Below are positions 54,470 through 64,000 of a stretch of 64,000 nucleotides of DNA, piece after piece. Made by a program: the position numbers and the translations under genes. The notes below the pieces were generated by a model, which saw only the letters and a list, made by a program, of their open reading frames with translations, did not search any database and was not told where the DNA came from. This DNA is from Yersinia thracica (GTDB lineage Bacteria; Pseudomonadota; Gammaproteobacteria; Enterobacterales; Enterobacteriaceae): contig NZ_CABHXX010000077.1 in the NCBI RefSeq assembly GCF_902170565.1, forward strand, positions 1-64,000. Direction: 5' to 3'. The first letter of the stretch is position 1. Each line of letters opens with the position of its first letter.

Positions 54470-54955
54470 ATGAATCTTTATCGTATTCGTGAATTACGCC
54501 AGGCGCGGGCTTGGTCACAAGAGCAATTAGCGGAACTTTGTAGCCTCAGCGTGCGCACTATTCAGCGAATCGAAAATGGCGAACAAGCCAGTCTCGAAAC
54601 CTTGAGTGCCATTGCGGCAGTGATGGAATTGAAAGTCAGTGAACTCTATTCACTTGATGTCAATCAACCTCAAGATGGGCCTGGCGAAGCTGTTGATCAG
54701 CGAGTATTAGATGCGCGTAAAGCTGTTGAAAATGAAATGTCATTTTTGCGCCAATTACTGCGGGCCGTTATTCTGTGTGCCATATTATTTGCCATTAACT
54801 GGTTTACCTCCCCCGGCTATATGTGGGCATGGTGGGTAGTTTTGGGCTTAAGCATCCCATTGGGATTGAGAGCCATAAACCTATTCTTACCAGGTAATTG
54901 GGTTGAACGCTGGCAGCAAAAGCGCCTACAAAATAAATTGCGCAATTTGCCATAA
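54470..54955 (+). CDS. XRE regulator with two-helix membrane anchor
   Basis: A 161-aa protein. N-terminal HTH (RIRELRQARAWSQEQLAELC, SLSVRTIQRIENGE) joins a C-terminal 2TM domain (about 100-140) with an arginine-rich tail. This layout suggests a membrane-tethered regulator. Targets unknown. Confidence 0.8.
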   Translation: MNLYRIRELRQARAWSQEQLAELCSLSVRTIQRIENGEQASLETLSAIAAVMELKVSELYSLDVNQPQDGPGEAVDQRVLDARKAVENEMSFLRQLLRAVILCAILFAINWFTSPGYMWAWWVVLGLSIPLGLRAINLFLPGNWVERWQQKRLQNKLRNLP

Positions 54956-55010
54956 TAATAAACATCTATCTGGCATCTGGTGATGTCAGATAGATACCAC
55001 TTAAATTAAT

Positions 55011-55241
55011 TCACTCTTTTTGTTTTTTCTCGTTTTGTTTATAACGTGACGGCCATATCTCCGCAGCCTCGACACCTAAGAAATTAGCAATAATCGCTTC
55101 TCCTTTTGGCCAATGTCGATTAATAGCATTGCTCAAAGTAGATGAATTTAACCCCGCACCGCGCGACAATGCTGAGAGTGAAGAACCTTTTTTACGGATA
55201 GCTGCAATAATATCAGCATGATGCCAATCAGTATCATTCAT
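55011..55241 (-). CDS. Ner/Nlp-family DNA-binding protein
   Basis: A 76-aa HTH protein resembling phage Ner and host SfsB/Nlp (DWHHADIIAAIRKKGSSLSA, LNSSTLSNAINRHWPKGEAI). Start set at the ATG at 55241. Divergent from the LuxR-like gene, whose promoter it may control. Intact, unlike its duplicate. Confidence 0.85.
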   Translation of the reverse strand: MNDTDWHHADIIAAIRKKGSSLSALSRGAGLNSSTLSNAINRHWPKGEAIIANFLGVEAAEIWPSRYKQNEKKQKE

Positions 55242-55466
55242 AATATGTAACTCCTTTATTATAGTGCATGACAATCATTACTATATTATCAACTTATCTC
55301 AGTGGATCTCAGTGGATCTCAGGCTGACGGAAATTAGCCTAATACAGAAATCATTAACATGTTATCGCAATAAAAAGATCTTTTATTTCTCATGACGGCG
55401 TGATATGTGATAAAGCTGTAGGGCAATAGCTCTATCACGGCACTCTCATAAATTTAGGAGTTAATT

Positions 55467-56249
55467 ATGGATGTTAGAAATAATACATTTGAAACAAACA
55501 GTAATAATATGCGTTCAACTTTCGCACATTGTTTTGATTGGGATAATACTATCGTAGGTCATGGTGTAATAGATGTAGCTAATAAAGAAATTATCTGTAT
55601 GTGTAGCGATTATGATTGGCATTTATTATTCTGGAATGATGAACTTGACTTGCAAATAGGTAAACGACTAACGCCTGGAATAGAACCCTGGCATAACTAT
55701 CCAGATAGCTACTTAAATACTCTATCTAAATTTAAAAATAAGAATCTGAAAACTCAAATAAATATCTGCACTCGCCACGGTTCAATTTTTGAGCTGACAT
55801 CTCTGTGTTCCACAGGCGAATTATCATCAAAAGACATGATGAACTTTCTAAAATTAAAACCCACATTGAGTGACTACACTAACCAAATATGGAAAACAAA
55901 AAATAATCAACAAGAAATTAGTTTACCACTGAGGGATAACACTATCATTGATATAGTAGAACCTAATGACAAAAACAGTGACGTTCTTGATTGTCATCCC
56001 TATATGCGATTTGGCAATATCCGTTTTACACAAAAAGAAATTATGACTATTAGATATTTACTTTCACATCGGAGAGTAAAAGAAATTGCTGCGCTTCAGG
56101 GGTGTTCAGCAACAACCATACAAACCCGAATTAACCGTATAAAATATAAACTTGATTGTCAAAATCAATCATCCGCTGTGTTATTCAAAGCACTTAAAGA
56201 GCACGGTGTCACACTGGCTTGTTTAGATATTCTTATTAAAACAACATAA
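55467..56249 (+). CDS. LuxR-like regulator, copy 1
   Basis: A 260-aa protein. The N-terminal ligand/PAS-like part (to about 170) is followed by an HTH: RFTQKEIMTIRYLLSHRRVK, EIAALQGCSATTIQTRINRI. AGGAG precedes the ATG. The first 113 residues are identical in the second copy. It probably controls the MFS gene 27 bp downstream. Confidence 0.8.
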   Translation: MDVRNNTFETNSNNMRSTFAHCFDWDNTIVGHGVIDVANKEIICMCSDYDWHLLFWNDELDLQIGKRLTPGIEPWHNYPDSYLNTLSKFKNKNLKTQINICTRHGSIFELTSLCSTGELSSKDMMNFLKLKPTLSDYTNQIWKTKNNQQEISLPLRDNTIIDIVEPNDKNSDVLDCHPYMRFGNIRFTQKEIMTIRYLLSHRRVKEIAALQGCSATTIQTRINRIKYKLDCQNQSSAVLFKALKEHGVTLACLDILIKTT

Positions 56250-56276
56250 CTACAATATAATAAATGAGGGAATAAA

Positions 56277-57464
56277 ATGAAATGGAGATTCAGATTAGGA
56301 GCCGTAGCAGGTAATACCTTGGAGTATTATGATATCGCGGTATTTGCTGCTATATCAGTATATCTGAGCGCTGAATTCGCACAACAAGGATATGCGCAGG
56401 CAGACAGTATTGTATGGGGAATATTTGCTCTCAGATTTCTCACTCGCCCCCTTGGTGGTTATCTTATTGGTCATTATGCTGATAGAGTCGGCCGTAAAGC
56501 CGCCTTGATCCTTTCCAGTTTTATTACTGGGGTGGCAACCCTGTGTATGGCATTATTGCCTATCAGTGTATTGGGATATTATGCACCATTGGTGGTATTG
56601 CTACTACAAATGACATTGTCGCTCAGCTTTGGCGGTGAATTAGCAACACTAACGACATATCTTTATAATGATGCAGCCGACAATGAACGCGCCAGAATTA
56701 GTAGCCTTATCAGTGGCAGTGCACTTATTGGCGTACTCACCTCACTATTAATGGTATATGTGCTAGAAAGGACTCTTGACCCAACCTCCATGCAAACATT
56801 CGGCTGGCGGATTCCTCTGCTGTTCGGCATCGTCAATATTGCGATCAGTTTTTGGTTTCGTATTAAATTACCTATCCAGCCTCCTATTGATTGCCATCGC
56901 CATGTTAACTGGTTGAATGTAATACAGATAGTTCTGACTCTCGCCCCTTCAGTAACAGTATTCTATGCTCAGAATATGTCAATGTCGCTCATTCGAGAAA
57001 CGCTCCAAATAGGTAACTTAAAAAATGTATATGCAATGTTATCCACATTATTGCTCTTAATTCTCCTGTTATTGTTTGGCTGGTTAATTGACAAACACTT
57101 AACCGCTGCCAAAGGTTTTAGATGGGGCATTTTTATCTTGATTATTTTTACTGCCCCACTGTATTTCTTACTATCAAGTAACAGCCTTGAATTAGTTTTA
57201 TTGGCTCAATTTTTGATCACTGCCAATGCAGCCTTAATAATAAGTTGTATACAATCCGTTGTTGCTAATATTGCACAAGGTCATACTGCCACCATGGGCG
57301 TAGGATGTAATCTCGCACCGAGTTTATTTGGTGGTGTAGCACCATTAATTATTAGTATTTTATTACCTTATGGGTTGGTGTATGTGGGGGGATATATAGC
57401 GTTAACAGGATTTACTGTATTACTTTCCTACTATCTTTTTCGTAGAGCCAAAGCACTAAATTAG
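56277..57464 (+). CDS. MFS (MHS-type) transporter, copy 1
   Basis: A 395-aa transporter with 12 helices. The opening GAVAGNTLEYYDIAVFAAIS and the loop GHYADRVGRKAAL (MFS motif A) fit the metabolite:H+ symporter group. Substrate unknown. Co-transcribed with the LuxR-like regulator. Confidence 0.82.
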   Translation: MKWRFRLGAVAGNTLEYYDIAVFAAISVYLSAEFAQQGYAQADSIVWGIFALRFLTRPLGGYLIGHYADRVGRKAALILSSFITGVATLCMALLPISVLGYYAPLVVLLLQMTLSLSFGGELATLTTYLYNDAADNERARISSLISGSALIGVLTSLLMVYVLERTLDPTSMQTFGWRIPLLFGIVNIAISFWFRIKLPIQPPIDCHRHVNWLNVIQIVLTLAPSVTVFYAQNMSMSLIRETLQIGNLKNVYAMLSTLLLLILLLLFGWLIDKHLTAAKGFRWGIFILIIFTAPLYFLLSSNSLELVLLAQFLITANAALIISCIQSVVANIAQGHTATMGVGCNLAPSLFGGVAPLIISILLPYGLVYVGGYIALTGFTVLLSYYLFRRAKALN

Positions 57465-57621
57465 GCCTAAAGCCCTATATTGCTCTGCGGGGTTTTCGCA
57501 CGGTGCCAATACGACGTACTTTTGCTCTCCGTGTTATCAAAGTTGCAGCTTGACCATACTGGCGTATGGTAATAAGTATCATAAGCAGCGGCTATGATGA
57601 CATCATCAGCATTAAATTAAT

Positions 57622-57850
57622 TCACTCTTTTTGTTTTTTCTCGTTTTGTTTATAACGTGACGGCCATATCTCCGCAGCCTCGACACCTAAGAAATTAGCA
57701 ATAATCGTTTCTCCTTTTGGCCAATGTCGATTAATAGCATTGCTCAAGTAGATAAATTTAACCCCGCACCGCGCGACAATGCTGAGAGCGAAGAACCTTT
57801 TTACGGATAGCCGCAATAATATCAGCATGAGGCCAACCTGTGTCATTAAT
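57622..57850 (-). pseudogene. Decayed nlp-like gene, copy 2
   Basis: The original ATG is changed (ATGAATG to TTAATG) and two single-base deletions break the frame: one in the T run near 57800, one in the A run near 57747. The C-terminal SNAINRHWPKGETIIANFLG remains legible. Confidence 0.88.
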
Positions 57851-58075
57851 AATATGTAACTCCGTTATTATAATGCATAACAATCATTACTATATTATCA
57901 ACTTATCTCAGTGGATCTCAGTGGATCTCAGGCTGACGGAAATTAGCCTAATACAGAAATCATTAACATGTTATCGCAATAAAAAGATCTTTTATTTCTC
58001 ATGACGGCGTGATATGTGATAAAGCTGTAGGGCAATAGCTCTATCACGGCACTCTCATAAATTTAGGAGTTAATT

Positions 58076-58858
58076 ATGGATGTTAGAAATAATACATTTG
58101 AAACAAACAGTAATAATATGCGTTCAACTTTCGCACATTGTTTTGATTGGGATAATACTATCGTAGGTCATGGTGTAATAGATGTAGCTAATAAAGAAAT
58201 TATCTGTATGTGTAGCGATTATGATTGGCATTTATTATTCTGGAATGATGAACTTGACTTGCAAATAGGTAAACGACTAACGCCTGGAATAGAACCCTGG
58301 CATAACTATCCAGATAGCTACTTAAATACTCTATCTAAATTTAAAAATAAGAATCTGAAAACTCAAATAAATATCTGCACTCGCCACGGTTCAATTTTTG
58401 AGCTGACATCTCTATCTTCCACAGGCGTATTATCCTCAAATGATATGATGAACTTTTTAAAATTAAAACCCACATTGAGTGACTATGCCAGCCAAATATG
58501 GAAAACAAAAAATAATCAACAAGAAATTAGTTTACCACTGAGGGATAACACTATCATTGATATAATAGAGCCTAATGAAACAAAAAGTGACTCTCTTGAT
58601 TATCATCCCTATATGCGATTTGGCAACATTCGTTTTACGCAAAAAGAAATAATAACTATTCGATATTTACTTTCACATAAAAAAGTAAAAGAAATTGCTG
58701 CGCTTCAGGGCTGTTCAGCAACAACCATACAAACCCGAATTAACCGTATAAAAGAGAAACTTGATTGCCAAAATCAATCATCCGCAGTGTTATTCAAAGC
58801 ACTTAAAGAGCACGGTGTCACACTGGCTTGTTTAGATACTCTTATTAAAACAACATAA
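58076..58858 (+). CDS. LuxR-like regulator, copy 2
   Basis: A 260-aa paralogue of 55467-56249. Identical to residue 113, then scattered changes (e.g. SSTGVLSSNDM, IIEPNETKSDSLDYHPYM); the HTH is nearly the same. Probably recognises similar DNA but a different signal. Confidence 0.8.
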   Translation: MDVRNNTFETNSNNMRSTFAHCFDWDNTIVGHGVIDVANKEIICMCSDYDWHLLFWNDELDLQIGKRLTPGIEPWHNYPDSYLNTLSKFKNKNLKTQINICTRHGSIFELTSLSSTGVLSSNDMMNFLKLKPTLSDYASQIWKTKNNQQEISLPLRDNTIIDIIEPNETKSDSLDYHPYMRFGNIRFTQKEIITIRYLLSHKKVKEIAALQGCSATTIQTRINRIKEKLDCQNQSSAVLFKALKEHGVTLACLDTLIKTT

Positions 58859-58885
58859 CTACAATATAATAAATGAGGGAATAAA

Positions 58886-60073
58886 ATGAAATGGAGATTC
58901 AGATTAGGGGCCGTAGCAGGTAATACCTTAGAGTATTATGATATCGCGGTATTTGCTGCTATATCGGGGTATCTCAGTGCGGAATTTGAACGGCAAGGAA
59001 TATCTCAAGCTGACCATATTGTATGGGGAATATTTGCTCTCAGATTTATCGCCCGCCCCCTTGGTGGTTATCTTATTGGTCATTACGCGGATAGAGTCGG
59101 ACGTAAAGCTGCCTTGATCCTCACCAGCTCTATTGCCGGGGTGGCAACTCTGTGCATGGCATTATTGCCTATCAGTGTATTGGGATATTATGCGCCACTG
59201 GTGGTATTACTATTACAATTAATACTTTCACTTAGTTTCGGGGGGGAATTGGCTTCATTGGCAACTTACCTGTTCAATGACTCTGCATCTAATGAACGCG
59301 CCAGAATCACCAGCCTTATTGTTGCCAGTTCTCTTGTGGGCGTTTTTGCCTCTTTATTTATTGTTTATGTATTAGAGCACAGACTAACTTCAACCAATAT
59401 GCAAGCGTATGGTTGGCGAATTCCACTATTACTGGGTATCTTTAATATTGCGATGAGCTTTTGGCTACGAATTAAATTACCGGCTCAGCCCGCGATCAAT
59501 TGTCAGCAACGTGTTAACTGGGCTAAAATAGTGCAGATTATTTTGATCATGATACCGTCCCAAACAGTTTTTTACGCTCAGAATATGTCAACATCCATAA
59601 TACGCGAGTCATTACATTTAGGTGATTTCAAAAACTGGTATTCCATGCTCTCGACACTATTTTTGTTGATAATATTAATGCTGACGGGTTGGTTAATCGA
59701 CAAGCTTTCCACTTCATTAAAAGCCTCTTTTATTGGTATTTATAGTTTAATTTTATTTTCACCCTGTCTTTATTTTTTATTAACCAGTGATAATATTACG
59801 TTAGTTATACTGACACAATTTTTTATTACAGTTACCGCTGCGATAATATTATGCTCACAGTTATCTATAGCAGCCATTGTGACTGATGGGCACACCGCCA
59901 ATTTAGGTGTTGGACTAAATGTTTCTGCTAGTTTATTTGGTGGCGTGACGCCCTTAATTATTAATGCAGTATTACCCTTTGGGCTAGCTTATGCTGGGGT
60001 ATATCTTTCTTTATCCGCCCTTATTACATTACTTTCCTATTATCTTTTTATCCAAACCAAAGCGCTAAATTAG
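58886..60073 (+). CDS. MFS (MHS-type) transporter, copy 2
   Basis: A 395-aa paralogue of 56277-57464. The first 27 residues and motif A are conserved; the second half differs widely (for example INCQQRVNWAKIVQIILIMI), which suggests another substrate. Confidence 0.82.
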   Translation: MKWRFRLGAVAGNTLEYYDIAVFAAISGYLSAEFERQGISQADHIVWGIFALRFIARPLGGYLIGHYADRVGRKAALILTSSIAGVATLCMALLPISVLGYYAPLVVLLLQLILSLSFGGELASLATYLFNDSASNERARITSLIVASSLVGVFASLFIVYVLEHRLTSTNMQAYGWRIPLLLGIFNIAMSFWLRIKLPAQPAINCQQRVNWAKIVQIILIMIPSQTVFYAQNMSTSIIRESLHLGDFKNWYSMLSTLFLLIILMLTGWLIDKLSTSLKASFIGIYSLILFSPCLYFLLTSDNITLVILTQFFITVTAAIILCSQLSIAAIVTDGHTANLGVGLNVSASLFGGVTPLIINAVLPFGLAYAGVYLSLSALITLLSYYLFIQTKALN

Positions 60074-60253
60074 GCCTAAAGCCCTATATTGCTCTGCGGG
60101 GTTTTCGCACGGTGCCAATACGACGGACTTTTGCTCTCCGTGCTATCAAAGTTGCAGCCTGACCATATTGGCGTATGGTTAATAAGTATCATAAGCAGCG
60201 GCTATGATGACATCATCAGCATTATTCAATAAATATGATTGGAGCGAAGCGAG

Positions 60254-60853
60254 ATGGCGAAAATTCTAGTGCTTTATTATTCCATGTATGGGCATATCGA
60301 AACACTTGCCGGCGCAATTGCCGAGGGTGCCCAAAAAGTCAGCGGCGTTGAAGTGACCATAAAGCGCGTGCCGGAAACCATGCCAGCCGATATTATCGCC
60401 AAAGCGGGAGGGAACACCGACCAAAAAGCCCCCGTGGCAACCCCGCAAGAGTTAGCAGATTACGATGGCATCATTTTCGGTACGCCAACTCGCTTTGGTA
60501 ATATGGCGGGGCAAATGCGTACATTCCTTGATCAAACCGGTGGGCTGTGGGCTTCCGGCGCATTGTACGGCAAAGTCGCCAGTGTATTTGCTTCTACCGG
60601 AACCGGCGGCGGGCAAGAACACACCATCACTTCAACCTGGACCACCCTAGCCCATCACGGCTTTATCATTGTCCCTATCGGCTATGGTGCCAAAGAGCTA
60701 TTCGATGTTTCGCAGACCCGCGGCGGCACGCCTTATGGCGCAACCACTATTGCTGGTGGTGATGGTTCCCGCCAACCAAGTGCTGAAGAACTCGCCATTG
60801 CACGTTTCCAGGGCGAACATGTAGCGAAAATTACCGCTAAATTAGCGCGCTAA
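60254..60853 (+). CDS. wrbA: NAD(P)H:quinone oxidoreductase WrbA
   Basis: A 199-aa flavodoxin-like FMN enzyme that reduces quinones by two electrons. [20 protein letters not shown] holds the FMN phosphate loop; [20 protein letters not shown] is the WrbA block. The start at 60254 fits the family. Confidence 0.95.
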   Translation: MAKILVLYYSMYGHIETLAGAIAEGAQKVSGVEVTIKRVPETMPADIIAKAGGNTDQKAPVATPQELADYDGIIFGTPTRFGNMAGQMRTFLDQTGGLWASGALYGKVASVFASTGTGGGQEHTITSTWTTLAHHGFIIVPIGYGAKELFDVSQTRGGTPYGATTIAGGDGSRQPSAEELAIARFQGEHVAKITAKLAR

Positions 60854-60862
60854 ATAGTTAGA

Positions 60863-60888
60863 AAAAGCACCGCAAAAGTGGTGCTTTA
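60863..60888. terminator. Bidirectional terminator wrbA/efeB
   Basis: AAAGCACC pairs with GGTGCTTT around a short loop, with A's before and T's after, so it can end both convergent transcripts. Confidence 0.85.
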
Positions 60889-60896
60889 TTTCAATA

Positions 60897-62207
60897 TTAA
60901 GCTTCCAATAGCCCTTGCGCCAGATAATGATTGGTATCCGCCACCCCCGGCAAGACGAAGAAATAGCCCCCACCAATGGGTTTTACATACTCTTCGAGCG
61001 CTTCTCCATTCAGCCGTTTTTGCACGGTCAAAAAAGCTTTTTCTAAATCAGACTGATAGCAGACAAATAATAGCCCCATGTCCAATTGCCCCGAATTTGA
61101 TACGCCCAGTGAATAGCTGTAGCCACGGCGCAGCATCAAGTTATTCTGAGCATCCGCCGTGCGCGGATTGGCCAGCCGAATATGCGCATCCATAGGGATC
61201 ACTTTGCCGTCTGGGTCTTTGGTGTAATCCGGTTCATCATGCTCATGTACCATGCCCAAAGGCGCACCGCTGTGTTTATCACGGCCAAAAATAGTTTGCT
61301 GTTCTTGCAAGGGCGTTCGATCCCAGAATTCTACTTTGAAGCGGATAATTCGCGCCGCCTGATAGCTGCCGCCGGCCGCCCAGGCGGGTTCTCCGGCATT
61401 TTCCTGAACCCAGACCACCTGATTAATCAGCGGTTTATCACTGGTTTTCGGATTGGCGGTTCCGTCTTTAAAACCTAACAAATTGATGGGCGTTTCTTTA
61501 CCTTTGCTGCGAGCGGCATGGGCAGAAATAAACCCTTCGCGCTTCCAGCGGACACTGAGAAGATCCGGCAAATGTTTGATAATATCGCGCAACGCATGGA
61601 TCACAGTTTCATTAGTATTGGCGCAAATTTGCAGCAATATATCACCATGACACAAACCCGCATCCAATGAATCATTAGGAAAGCGGGTCATTCTCTGAAG
61701 CCGCAGTGGTTTTCGCCCTTGCAAGCCAAAACGCTCATCAAACAGCGAATCGCCGACAGAAACAGTGATCGTCAGGTTATCGGGATAAATTTCCGGCCCC
61801 ATAATGCCCGAATCCAATGGCGGCAGTTTCGCATTCACTGAAGGCGCATGTCCGCCTGTGGTCAAAAAAGCAATTCGCTCTGTTACTAGCTTGAATAGCC
61901 GAATCAATGCGGTTTTATCTGTTGCCAGCACATCAAATGCCACCAACATCATCGCCGCCTGCTGCGAGGTTAATACTCCAGATTGATGCTGACCGTAAAA
62001 AGGCTGCTTCTGCCAGCGATCATCTTGCACGGGAGCCGCTTCCGGAGCTGGGCAGTCCGCAGCACGGGCTATTTTTGCCCCACCGAGCGCCAATGCGCCA
62101 CTCATCATCCCCATTCCCAAGAGCAAACGCCGACGAGAGGGTAAAACCGCCTCGTTATCTTGATCTTGCTGATACAGCCCGTGTTGCGGGCCGGTTTTCT
62201 TACTCAT
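60897..62207 (-). CDS. efeB: Deferrochelatase/DyP peroxidase EfeB
   Basis: A 436-aa periplasmic haem protein. A twin-arginine signal ([20 protein letters not shown]) directs folded export. The DyP motif GFKDGTANP and the distal Arg region follow. It removes iron from haem or oxidises Fe(II) for EfeUO. Last gene of the operon. Confidence 0.96.
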   Translation of the reverse strand: MSKKTGPQHGLYQQDQDNEAVLPSRRRLLLGMGMMSGALALGGAKIARAADCPAPEAAPVQDDRWQKQPFYGQHQSGVLTSQQAAMMLVAFDVLATDKTALIRLFKLVTERIAFLTTGGHAPSVNAKLPPLDSGIMGPEIYPDNLTITVSVGDSLFDERFGLQGRKPLRLQRMTRFPNDSLDAGLCHGDILLQICANTNETVIHALRDIIKHLPDLLSVRWKREGFISAHAARSKGKETPINLLGFKDGTANPKTSDKPLINQVVWVQENAGEPAWAAGGSYQAARIIRFKVEFWDRTPLQEQQTIFGRDKHSGAPLGMVHEHDEPDYTKDPDGKVIPMDAHIRLANPRTADAQNNLMLRRGYSYSLGVSNSGQLDMGLLFVCYQSDLEKAFLTVQKRLNGEALEEYVKPIGGGYFFVLPGVADTNHYLAQGLLEA

Positions 62208-62216
62208 TTTAATGCC

Positions 62217-63341
62217 TCAATCCAGACCCAATACACCACGCAGTTGAGCAAGGTCTTCTGCCAGTGCCGTAATCGGCCCTTTCATCGCATTGCGATCCGC
62301 ATCAGTTAACTTCTCATAAGATTCGTAACCATCTTTAGTGCGGTATTTCGCCAATACGCTATCAACTGTGGTGAAGTTGGCATCGATTTTATCCAATAAT
62401 GGCTTATTGGCTTTTTCCAGCAATGGCCGCAACAGATTAACAATTTTCTGTGCACCATCGACGTTTGCCTGGAAATCCCACAAATCTGTGCGGCTGTAGC
62501 GATCTTCTTCACCACTGATTTTACTGGCAGCCACTTCTTCAATTAAACCTGCTGCCCCGCCCACCACTTTGTTCGGCGCAAATGTCAGGCCGGTAATACG
62601 TTTTTGCAGTTCCAGCGTGTCTTGATACAGCTGGTCAGCAAATTTATCCGCCCCTTTGGTGGTATTGTCGCCAAATAGGATTTTTTCTAAACGGTGGAAA
62701 CCGGTGAATTTTGGATCAGCCGCTTTCTGTTCAAAATCGTCTTCACGGGCATCGATGCTGCCGTCCAAATCAGAGAACAATTCAGCAATCGGCTCGATAC
62801 GCTCATAATGCTGACGCGTCGGTGCGTAGAGCTTACGGGCTAAGGCCAAATCACCTTTTTTCACTGCATCAGTGAAAGCTTTGGTTTGAGTGACTAACTG
62901 AGCCACTTCTTGGGTAACATACACTTTATACTCGGCAATCGGCCCCACCAGTGCCATGGCATCCGGTTTGGTCGCGGTGTCAGAACCAGCAGTAACGGTC
63001 AATTTACCTTTAGGGTTACTGAGTAAACCGCAGGTCATATCGTATTCACCCGGTTCCAAATTGGCAGTCATTTTCTGGGTAAAACCTGGCGCGATATTCT
63101 CACGTTCTTCAACCACCATAACCCCTTTCAGGATCTCCCACTCCAACCCTTTTTGGCTGGCATTGTGAACTATAAACTGTGTTTTACCGGCGGGGATAGA
63201 CAGCGCCATTGGCTCACATTGTTTATCAGTGACTGTGATTTTAACCTGAGGAATATCAGCAGCCTGCGCGCTAATGGCGAAAGCAGGCAGTGCCAATAAA
63301 GCGGCATGTAGAGCAGTGCGACGGAAGAACCGGTTAGACAT
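62217..63341 (-). CDS. efeO: Iron uptake periplasmic protein EfeO
   Basis: A 374-aa protein: signal peptide ending ISAQA, an N-terminal cupredoxin domain (about 30-120), then an M75 peptidase-like domain with [20 protein letters not shown] and the HxxE motif at [11 protein letters not shown]. It binds ferrous or ferric iron and feeds EfeU. Confidence 0.96.
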   Translation of the reverse strand: MSNRFFRRTALHAALLALPAFAISAQAADIPQVKITVTDKQCEPMALSIPAGKTQFIVHNASQKGLEWEILKGVMVVEERENIAPGFTQKMTANLEPGEYDMTCGLLSNPKGKLTVTAGSDTATKPDAMALVGPIAEYKVYVTQEVAQLVTQTKAFTDAVKKGDLALARKLYAPTRQHYERIEPIAELFSDLDGSIDAREDDFEQKAADPKFTGFHRLEKILFGDNTTKGADKFADQLYQDTLELQKRITGLTFAPNKVVGGAAGLIEEVAASKISGEEDRYSRTDLWDFQANVDGAQKIVNLLRPLLEKANKPLLDKIDANFTTVDSVLAKYRTKDGYESYEKLTDADRNAMKGPITALAEDLAQLRGVLGLD

Positions 63342-63357
63342 GTGATAAATCCCTGAA

Positions 63358-64000
63358 TTATTGGTTAGTTTTCCGCGCAGCCGGTACGGTTGAAGCCGCC
63401 GTGGCGCGTGGTGGAAGGAAAAAGAAAATCAATGCCGGAATCAAATAAATAAAGTAGACCGCGACTTCACTGACGGTTGGAGCTTCCTGATAGCCAAACA
63501 TGCCCTCGAGGAAAGTGCCCAATAAAGAGTGTGTTGAAAGCACATTGGTCAGGTCAAAAGCGATATCTTGGAAATGGTTCCACAGGCCGGCTTCATGGAA
63601 GGCTCTTATCGCCCCGGCAGCAAGACCGGCGGCCACAAACAGAATAAACAGGCTGGTCCATTTGAAGAATTTAGCCAGATGTAATTTAACGCCGCCCCAG
63701 TAAATAGCCATACCGACCAAAATAGCGCAGCTCAAGCCCAATATTGCGCCGATGGGGGCGCCAATGCCGACATCCTGCTGAAAAGCCGCTAATAAAAAGA
63801 AAACTGACTCCAGACCTTCGCGCGCCACGGCAAAAAAGACCATTACGACTAATGCCCAGCCTTGGCCTCGGCCTTTTTTATTATCAAATTTCAGAGCGTT
63901 ATCAATAGCCCCTTCTAAGTGAACTTTGACTGACTTAGAGACTTTGCGCATCCAGAAAACCATATAGGTTAATATGCAAACCGCCACCACGGCGATAATC
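63358..64000 (-). CDS. efeU: Ferrous iron permease EfeU (partial)
   Basis: An Ftr1-type permease; the N-terminus lies beyond the window edge, and the frame is open to 64000. The second iron motif REGLES and several membrane helices are visible, with a C-terminal PPRATAAS tail. First gene of efeUOB, a low-pH-induced Fe(II) uptake system. Confidence 0.95.
   Translation of the reverse strand, partial: IIAVVAVCILTYMVFWMRKVSKSVKVHLEGAIDNALKFDNKKGRGQGWALVVMVFFAVAREGLESVFFLLAAFQQDVGIGAPIGAILGLSCAILVGMAIYWGGVKLHLAKFFKWTSLFILFVAAGLAAGAIRAFHEAGLWNHFQDIAFDLTNVLSTHSLLGTFLEGMFGYQEAPTVSEVAVYFIYLIPALIFFFLPPRATAASTVPAARKTNQ

Larger units (their letters stand above)
55001..57611. repeat. Tandem duplication, copy 1
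   Basis: The block [nlp-like (-), LuxR-like (+), MFS (+), about 150-bp tail] is repeated directly at 57612-60224. The tail (CCTAAAGCCCTATATTGCTC...) and the promoter region are nearly identical; the middle of the genes has diverged. Confidence 0.92.
57612..60224. repeat. Tandem duplication, copy 2
   Basis: Direct copy of 55001-57611. Offset falls from 2611 to 2609 bp after the nlp copy because two bases were lost there. Confidence 0.92.

Noticed and set aside
55300-55325. Short tandem CTCAGTGGATC repeat that looked CRISPR-like
   Set aside because: Only about two contiguous units with no spacers; copied in the duplication. No cas genes in the window.

Overview
The window is enterobacterial chromosome, most likely Yersinia or a close relative. 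That genus call rests on gene order and protein resemblance read by eye, with no database search. The conserved block uvrY-uvrC-pgsA-tRNA-Gly-tRNA-Cys-tRNA-Leu is followed on one side by yecF, glpM and amyA. On the other side a complete P2-like prophage of about 40.4 kb sits in the 3' half of the tRNA-Leu(TAA) gene. The prophage is bounded by a perfect 137-bp direct repeat (164-300 and 40549-40685).

Prophage layout, left to right: attL; integrase; a probable secreted cargo protein; an XRE repressor facing a Cox-like control gene; an early region of small genes; and a nucleic-acid module with an exonuclease, a Dam-type methylase, a C5 methylase carrying a nested overlapping ORF, the P2 gpA-type HUH replication protein and a second adenine methylase. 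Then come a cos-like site, a cargo cassette, and the full P2 morphogenesis set in P2 order: Q, P, O, N, M, L, X, Y, K, LysB, LysC, R, S, V, W, J, I, H, G, FI, FII, E/E', T, U, D, ogr. Three TTGT-N12-ACAA boxes mark the Ogr-activated late promoters (P/O divergent, V, FI). Cargo occupies four places: int-C (secreted protein), cos-Q (peptide-modification cassette), S-V (Phd-Doc toxin-antitoxin) and G-FI (Rpn-family nuclease, then a C4-like structured RNA and two small ORFs).

The most interesting part is 12.9-16.5 kb. This AT-rich leftward operon encodes a 45-residue peptide with a Gly-rich C-terminus (core GGAGSDHSSHCQGGGGW), a His-rich 'glycine-rich-domain-like' protein, a MATE-type exporter, and a JmjC/cupin-like Fe(II) hydroxylase with a PqqD/winged-helix-like C-terminal segment. 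It has a perfect TGTGA-N6-TCACA CRP-type site upstream and a hairpin after the peptide gene, and it is flanked by inverted IS150-like ends. I read it as a candidate ribosomally made, post-translationally modified peptide (RiPP) system carried by a prophage. That reading is inference.

Right of the prophage is host DNA: tRNAs, pgsA, uvrC, uvrY, yecF, glpM, amyA, small cupins, LuxR-type regulators, a decayed methyltransferase gene, and a second P2-like prophage remnant (sheath pseudogene plus integrase C-terminus) beside tRNA-Lys(CTT). Then come cycA, nanM, a membrane-anchored XRE regulator, a 2.6-kb tandem duplication of [nlp-like, LuxR-like regulator, MFS transporter], wrbA, and the acid-induced iron-uptake operon efeUOB, which runs off the right edge.
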